A stretch of 26,161 nt of DNA, from assembly GCA_900771995.1 (NCBI GenBank), contig CAAGQC010000105.1, positions 1 to 26,161 of the forward strand, in the 5' to 3' direction. The notes below the pieces were generated by a model. It saw only the letters and a list, made by a program, of their open reading frames with translations, was not told the origin of the DNA and searched no databases. The translations under genes and the position numbers were made by a program. Positions 22,929-26,161 of the stretch are shown one piece after another (the first letter of the stretch is position 1; every line of letters begins with the position of its first letter). Source of the DNA: Lachnospiraceae bacterium. Lineage in GTDB: Bacteria > Bacillota > Clostridia > Lachnospirales > Lachnospiraceae.

Positions 22929-23078
22929 TGCAACTATCTAGAACCACATTCGCAAAACCGCATCTGCGATGCTTTCCTTTTGCTCATGTGGTTATTTCGT
23001 CACATCAGCATATCGAAAGACTCATTCGTGCAAGCACGATTCGTCTTTCAATATGCTGTGTGACTCTAGATAGTTGCA
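22929..23078. repeat. 150-bp structured palindromic element (three-way junction)
   Basis: A perfect 14-bp closing stem (TGCAACTATCTAGA, 22929-22942, with 23065-23078) encloses two hairpins. Hairpin 1 (22943-22992) has ACCACAT/ATGTGGT, GCAAAA/TTTTGC and GCATC/GATGC. Hairpin 2 (22999-23064) has GTCACA/TGTGAC, CAGCATAT/ATATGCTG, GAAAGAC/GTCTTTC and an apex CGTGC-AA-GCACG. Only six bases (22993-22998) join the hairpins, so almost everything pairs. It contains the stop codon of the aminotransferase gene and ends 22 bp before the patatin-like gene. No coding sequence or transposase is seen. Confidence 0.9.
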
Positions 23079-24259
23079 TATTCCGTCTTCACAAACTTAC
23101 GCAAAGCCTCCAGGGATCTCTCTACCTTCTCGGTATCCACACAGTAAGCCATGCGGAAATATCCCGGTGCGCCGAAGGTGTCGCCCGGTACCAGGATCAG
23201 ATCATACTTCAATGCCTTCTGGCTGAATACCTTGGCATCCTCTTCCAGAGCCTTCGGGAAAATATAGAAGGTTCCGCCGGGCTTCACGCAGGTGAATCCC
23301 AGATCGGTCAGTTCCTTATAAAGAATATTCATGTTCGTCTCGTAGACGGACAGATCCGCTGTTTTATCCAGTACCTGTGCCACAGCCAGCTGAATGATGG
23401 AGGGAGGACAGTTGTGTCCGATGCCGCGGGAAATCTGTCCGCACATATTGATCATGGTCTCCGCTTCCTCACAGGCAGGGTTCACTGCCACGTAACCGAT
23501 ACGCTCTCCCGGCAGGGACAGGGATTTCGAGAAGGAGTAACACATGATGGTGTTGTCATAAAAATAAGACACACAGGGATTGTCTACGCCTTCAAACACG
23601 ATCTCACGATAGGGTTCGTCGGAGATCAGGTAAATGATATGTCCGTACTGCTGTGATTTTTCTTTCAGGGCATCCGCCATTCTCTGTAAGGTAGGGGTGG
23701 AATATACCACGCCGGAGGGGTTGTTGGGGGTATTGATCAATACGGCCTTGACCTTCTCCGTCAGCATTTCCTCGAAGGCTTCAAAATTGATCTGGAAGTT
23801 CTCCAGATTAGGCGGAACCACCTTAAGTACCGCACCCGTGAGATCCACGTAGGGGTGATACTCCGGGAAAAACGGAGCAAATGTCAGGATCTCATCTCCC
23901 GGCTCCGTCACCAGGCGGAAGGCATGTGCCAGCGCTCCGGCCGCTCCCGATGCCATGAAAATGTGCTCTTTCCGGTAAGGCAGGCCGAATCTCTGTTCCA
24001 GATTCTCCGCAATGGCCTCTCTCACGCTGGTGATACCGAGGCTGGGGCTGTAACCGTGCAGCTCCAGAGGCTCTCTGGTAGCCAGCATATGGATCATACG
24101 GTCTGTAAATTCTCTGGGAACCGGAACGGAAGGATTCCCCAGGCTGTAGTCGAATACGTTCTCGTATCCGATCTCCTGTCCTCTTGCCGTAGCAAATTCC
24201 GAAAGCTGCCGGATCACAGATTTTCCGGACAACATATCTTTGTATTTCTGGACTAACAT
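23066..24259 (-). CDS. PLP-dependent aminotransferase (class I/II, fold type I)
   Basis: A 397-residue aminotransferase of the aspartate aminotransferase superfamily. Visible are 'YSLGNPSVPVP' near the N-terminus, 'GYSPSLGITSVREAIAE', the motif 'NTPNNPSGVVYS' with the cofactor-contacting Asn, 'YLISDEPYREI' with the Asp that pairs with the pyridine nitrogen, the PLP lysine Lys245 in 'CYSFSKSLSLPGERIGY', and 'FRMAYCVD' with the Arg that binds the substrate carboxylate. Substrate preference cannot be read from sequence. The start MLVQKYKDML follows GGGAG by 8 bases; an ATG five codons upstream has no ribosome site. Its last three codons and stop lie inside the 150-bp repeat, so the C-terminal ATI may have come from the element. 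Confidence 0.92.
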   Translation of the reverse strand: MLVQKYKDMLSGKSVIRQLSEFATARGQEIGYENVFDYSLGNPSVPVPREFTDRMIHMLATREPLELHGYSPSLGITSVREAIAENLEQRFGLPYRKEHIFMASGAAGALAHAFRLVTEPGDEILTFAPFFPEYHPYVDLTGAVLKVVPPNLENFQINFEAFEEMLTEKVKAVLINTPNNPSGVVYSTPTLQRMADALKEKSQQYGHIIYLISDEPYREIVFEGVDNPCVSYFYDNTIMCYSFSKSLSLPGERIGYVAVNPACEEAETMINMCGQISRGIGHNCPPSIIQLAVAQVLDKTADLSVYETNMNILYKELTDLGFTCVKPGGTFYIFPKALEEDAKVFSQKALKYDLILVPGDTFGAPGYFRMAYCVDTEKVERSLEALRKFVKTEYATI

Positions 24260-24292
24260 ACTCTGCTCTCCCATCTGCGCTGTCTGCGCCTT

Positions 24293-25921
24293 TTATTTGA
24301 TCTCTATATATTTATCTCTGGACTTTTCCGTGGAAAGACATATAGCATCTCTTCCGCAGTTTTTCGCCTTATAGAGAAGATCATCCGCCCGGGATGTGAA
24401 ATCCCATTCTCTGTTGCTGCCTACCGGGATCCTTGCAAACACTCCCTGGCTGACCGACACGTATTTACTGCAATTACTTCGTTCGTGGGGCATTTTTAAC
24501 TTGCGGACTTCCCGCAGGATATCTTCCGAGGTTCTCCGTATTTTCTCCGCGGTCATTCCGGTATACAGCACCATGAATTCGTCTCCGCCGTATCTGGCAC
24601 AGAAGACTTTCCCGGGAACCTGCTGTTTCCGCAGGACACCCGCAATGGCTTTCAGGCACTGGTCTCCTGCAAGATGCCCATAATGATCGTTGTATTCCTT
24701 GAAGAAATCAATGTCCATCAGCTCCACACCCATGATCTCCTGCTCTCCATAGGCCTGTTCAAAACTGCTGGTAAGATATTCGTGTAAATAGGTCCGGTTC
24801 GCCAGACCCGTCAGTTCATCATGCATGGCCAGACTTTCCAGTTCCCGGTTGGAGGCTTTCATGTTCGCCCAGTCCAGCGTAACGTTTTTCAGCCGGTCCT
24901 GCATTTCCACCACATTGATCAGCGCTTCTCTGTTTTCCTGCTGGTACTTTTCATAAATATCAAAATACTGCCTGGTGTATTCCATATATTCCCGGATAAG
25001 ACCCTTTTTTCGAAGCAGTCCGCTCTTAAAAGGATACAGATCCAGGAAAATATTGTAGTGTTCCTCTATTTCTTTCTCATCAATGATTCCTATCAGTCGT
25101 TCCAGCAAATCTTCCGTGGGCATAAATGCCAGAATCCCCGCCAGGATCACCAGATTGTCCCGGATCTCCTCGAACTTTTCCGGAGAATCCATCTGCGCCA
25201 GCAGATCCACTGCCAGTCTCTCTGCTTCCTCCGTTCTTCCCTGCAGAACTTCACAGGGGATCTGGTACATTTCCACATTGATGGCGGAATAGTAGCTCTC
25301 CGGCTCCTCCTGTATGATTTTCTGTATCTCTTCCCACAGCTGCAATGCTTCCTCCGCTTCCTGCTGGTACATATGACAGCAGCCGCATTCGATCATACAG
25401 TTGATCCGGTTGAAATTCAGATAATAGGATTTTTCCGCATCTGCATAGCATTCCAGCGCCTTCCGGTAATGCTGGATCGCTTCCTGACGCAGACGCATCC
25501 GCACCAGTGTGTAAGCGATATTGCTTTCCGCCATCCCCTGTATGTAACGGAAATGATATTTCTCCGCATATTGCAGACAGTTATAATAAGAACTGAGTGC
25601 CACCCTCCAGTTATTCTTCCGGTCGGACACCGCGCCCATCATATTGTAGGTTCTGGCCAGCAGTTCATACATCCGGGAGTTCTTCAAGTAGCCGATGCTC
25701 TCTGAGAGGCTCTGCATGGTGCTTTCGTACTGATCGTTCTGCCAGTAATGCTCTGCCAGATAATACAGTCCCAGCCCCGCCAGTTTCTGGGAGCCGGTGT
25801 CTGCCGCATACTCCATTACCTTCTGGCAGGTTGCATCATCCAGACATTTTCCGCGCTCTCTGGCCTGGATCGTTTCATTTATGAAATTTTGTACGGTCTG
25901 TGGTAAGCCCTTTAAATCCAT
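24293..25921 (-). CDS. TPR-GGDEF diguanylate cyclase
   Basis: A 542-residue protein that probably makes cyclic di-GMP from GTP. Residues 1-330 are helical TPR-like repeats ('ARTYNMMGAVSDRKNNWRVA', 'AESNIAYTLVRMRLRQEAIQ'), followed by a short coiled coil (about 330-365) and a GGDEF domain from about 367 ('HDELTGLANRTYL', 'MDIDFFKEYNDHYGHLAGD', 'ARYGGDEF' with GGDEF at 445-449). The active site is intact. The allosteric RxxD inhibitory site normally found five residues before GGDEF is absent. No TM segment, so it is cytosolic and probably signals through protein partners bound by the TPRs. ATG follows AAAGGAAA. The aminotransferase gene starts 34 bp after its stop. Confidence 0.95.
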   Translation of the reverse strand: MDLKGLPQTVQNFINETIQARERGKCLDDATCQKVMEYAADTGSQKLAGLGLYYLAEHYWQNDQYESTMQSLSESIGYLKNSRMYELLARTYNMMGAVSDRKNNWRVALSSYYNCLQYAEKYHFRYIQGMAESNIAYTLVRMRLRQEAIQHYRKALECYADAEKSYYLNFNRINCMIECGCCHMYQQEAEEALQLWEEIQKIIQEEPESYYSAINVEMYQIPCEVLQGRTEEAERLAVDLLAQMDSPEKFEEIRDNLVILAGILAFMPTEDLLERLIGIIDEKEIEEHYNIFLDLYPFKSGLLRKKGLIREYMEYTRQYFDIYEKYQQENREALINVVEMQDRLKNVTLDWANMKASNRELESLAMHDELTGLANRTYLHEYLTSSFEQAYGEQEIMGVELMDIDFFKEYNDHYGHLAGDQCLKAIAGVLRKQQVPGKVFCARYGGDEFMVLYTGMTAEKIRRTSEDILREVRKLKMPHERSNCSKYVSVSQGVFARIPVGSNREWDFTSRADDLLYKAKNCGRDAICLSTEKSRDKYIEIK

Positions 25922-26010
25922 GCCGTTTCCTTTCCGGAATTACTAAGCTGTCGGCTGCGGAATTTTCTTACAGAGACTCCTTCCGGGCAGTTATTGTATT
26001 CTAATTAGTT

Positions 26011-26040
26011 ATCATACCACAGTACTTTGGCACTTTACAA
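26011..26040 (-). promoter_or_regulatory. Probable promoter of the diguanylate cyclase gene
   Basis: Minus-strand TTGTAA (26035-26040), 18-bp spacer, TATGAT (26011-26016). The leader would be about 80 nt. The rest of the 25922-26088 gap shows no other structure I can support. Confidence 0.6.
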
Positions 26041-26088
26041 GATTGCTCCGTCAAAAATACATGCTGCCTGCAAAAATTAAGGTTTTGT

Positions 26089-26160
26089 GTAACTATTCAG
26101 AGCCATGCAAATTTAGACATAATGCCATGCTTGCATGAGCAATTATGGCTAAATTTATAT
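26089..26160. repeat. Hairpin repeat, right copy of window-end inverted repeat
   Basis: Exact reverse complement of bases 1-72. Starting at GTAACTATTCAGAG, it contains the same long imperfect hairpin (CTAAATTT with AAATTTAG; apex CATGC-TT-GCATG). It lies about 50 bp upstream of the diguanylate cyclase promoter and is cut by the window end. Confidence 0.9.
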
Positions 26161-26161
26161 G

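Noticed and set aside
22907..22933. TTG start nine codons upstream for the patatin-like gene
   Set aside because: It lies inside the 150-bp repeat and has no proper ribosome site, whereas ATG at 22906 has AAAGGAG and the normal family N-terminus.
22929..23078. CRISPR repeat or intrinsic terminator reading of the palindromic element
   Set aside because: There is no regular repeat-spacer array, and neither strand has a U tract after the closing stem.
1..26161. Composite transposon or genomic island bounded by the inverted end repeats
   Set aside because: No transposase or integrase, no target-site evidence, and the cargo is core housekeeping genes; a repeat family or assembly break fits better.

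Overview
The window (26.2 kb, no tRNA or rRNA genes seen) looks like chromosomal DNA of an anaerobic Firmicute of the Lachnospiraceae type. Evidence for this is the hrcA-grpE-dnaK-dnaJ order with a CIRCE operator, the ireB-ruvX-DUF1292 trio, a ThiI without rhodanese domain paired with its own cysteine desulfurase, a DUF6465 Lys/Ala-rich protein, strong AGGAGG-type ribosome sites, and TTGACA/TATAAT-like promoters. All genes but one lie on the minus strand, so the text reads most naturally from right to left. No gap between genes exceeds 300 bases.

Right to left: (1) 26.0-21.1 kb: a TPR-GGDEF diguanylate cyclase, a PLP aminotransferase, a 150-bp highly structured palindromic element, a patatin-like lipase and undecaprenyl-diphosphatase UppP. 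(2) 21.1-19.0 kb: a DUF6465 protein with a histone-H1-like tail under its own promoter, then a GT-C-type membrane protein, each ending in a hairpin terminator. (3) 18.9-13.8 kb: the heat-shock operon hrcA-grpE-dnaK-dnaJ with promoter, CIRCE and terminator. (4) 13.8-3.0 kb: a run of eight co-directional genes behind a TTGACA-N17-TACAAT promoter: O-antigen-ligase-like protein, YhgE/Pip protein, small two-TM acidic protein, second YhgE/Pip protein, prmA, rsmE, cysteine desulfurase and thiI. The first four overlap or nearly touch (ATGA, 10 bp, TAATG); the run ends at a strong bidirectional terminator. (5) 2.7-3.0 kb: the only plus-strand gene, an HPr-fold protein without the phosphorylatable His. 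(6) 2.7-0.1 kb: mtaB, ireB, ruvX and a DUF1292 gene, then a terminator.

The genes are mostly core functions: protein folding, tRNA/rRNA/ribosomal protein modification (MtaB, ThiI, RsmE, PrmA), envelope assembly (UppP, O-antigen-ligase-like, GT-C-like, two Pip proteins) and regulation (HrcA, IreB, HPr-like, diguanylate cyclase).

The less ordinary content is non-coding or poorly characterised. The two window ends are perfect 72-bp inverted copies of a hairpin sequence. Its terminal motif and apical loop resemble those of the 150-bp three-way-junction-like element at 22.9-23.1 kb, which contains the stop codon of the aminotransferase gene. A shorter related hairpin sits at the stop codon of the DUF6465 gene. 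This looks like a dispersed family of structured intergenic repeats; the repeats at both ends also suggest the window may be a whole contig that broke inside such repeats. The best candidate for an undescribed protein system is the Pip / small two-TM protein / Pip cassette with its O-antigen-ligase-like leader gene.
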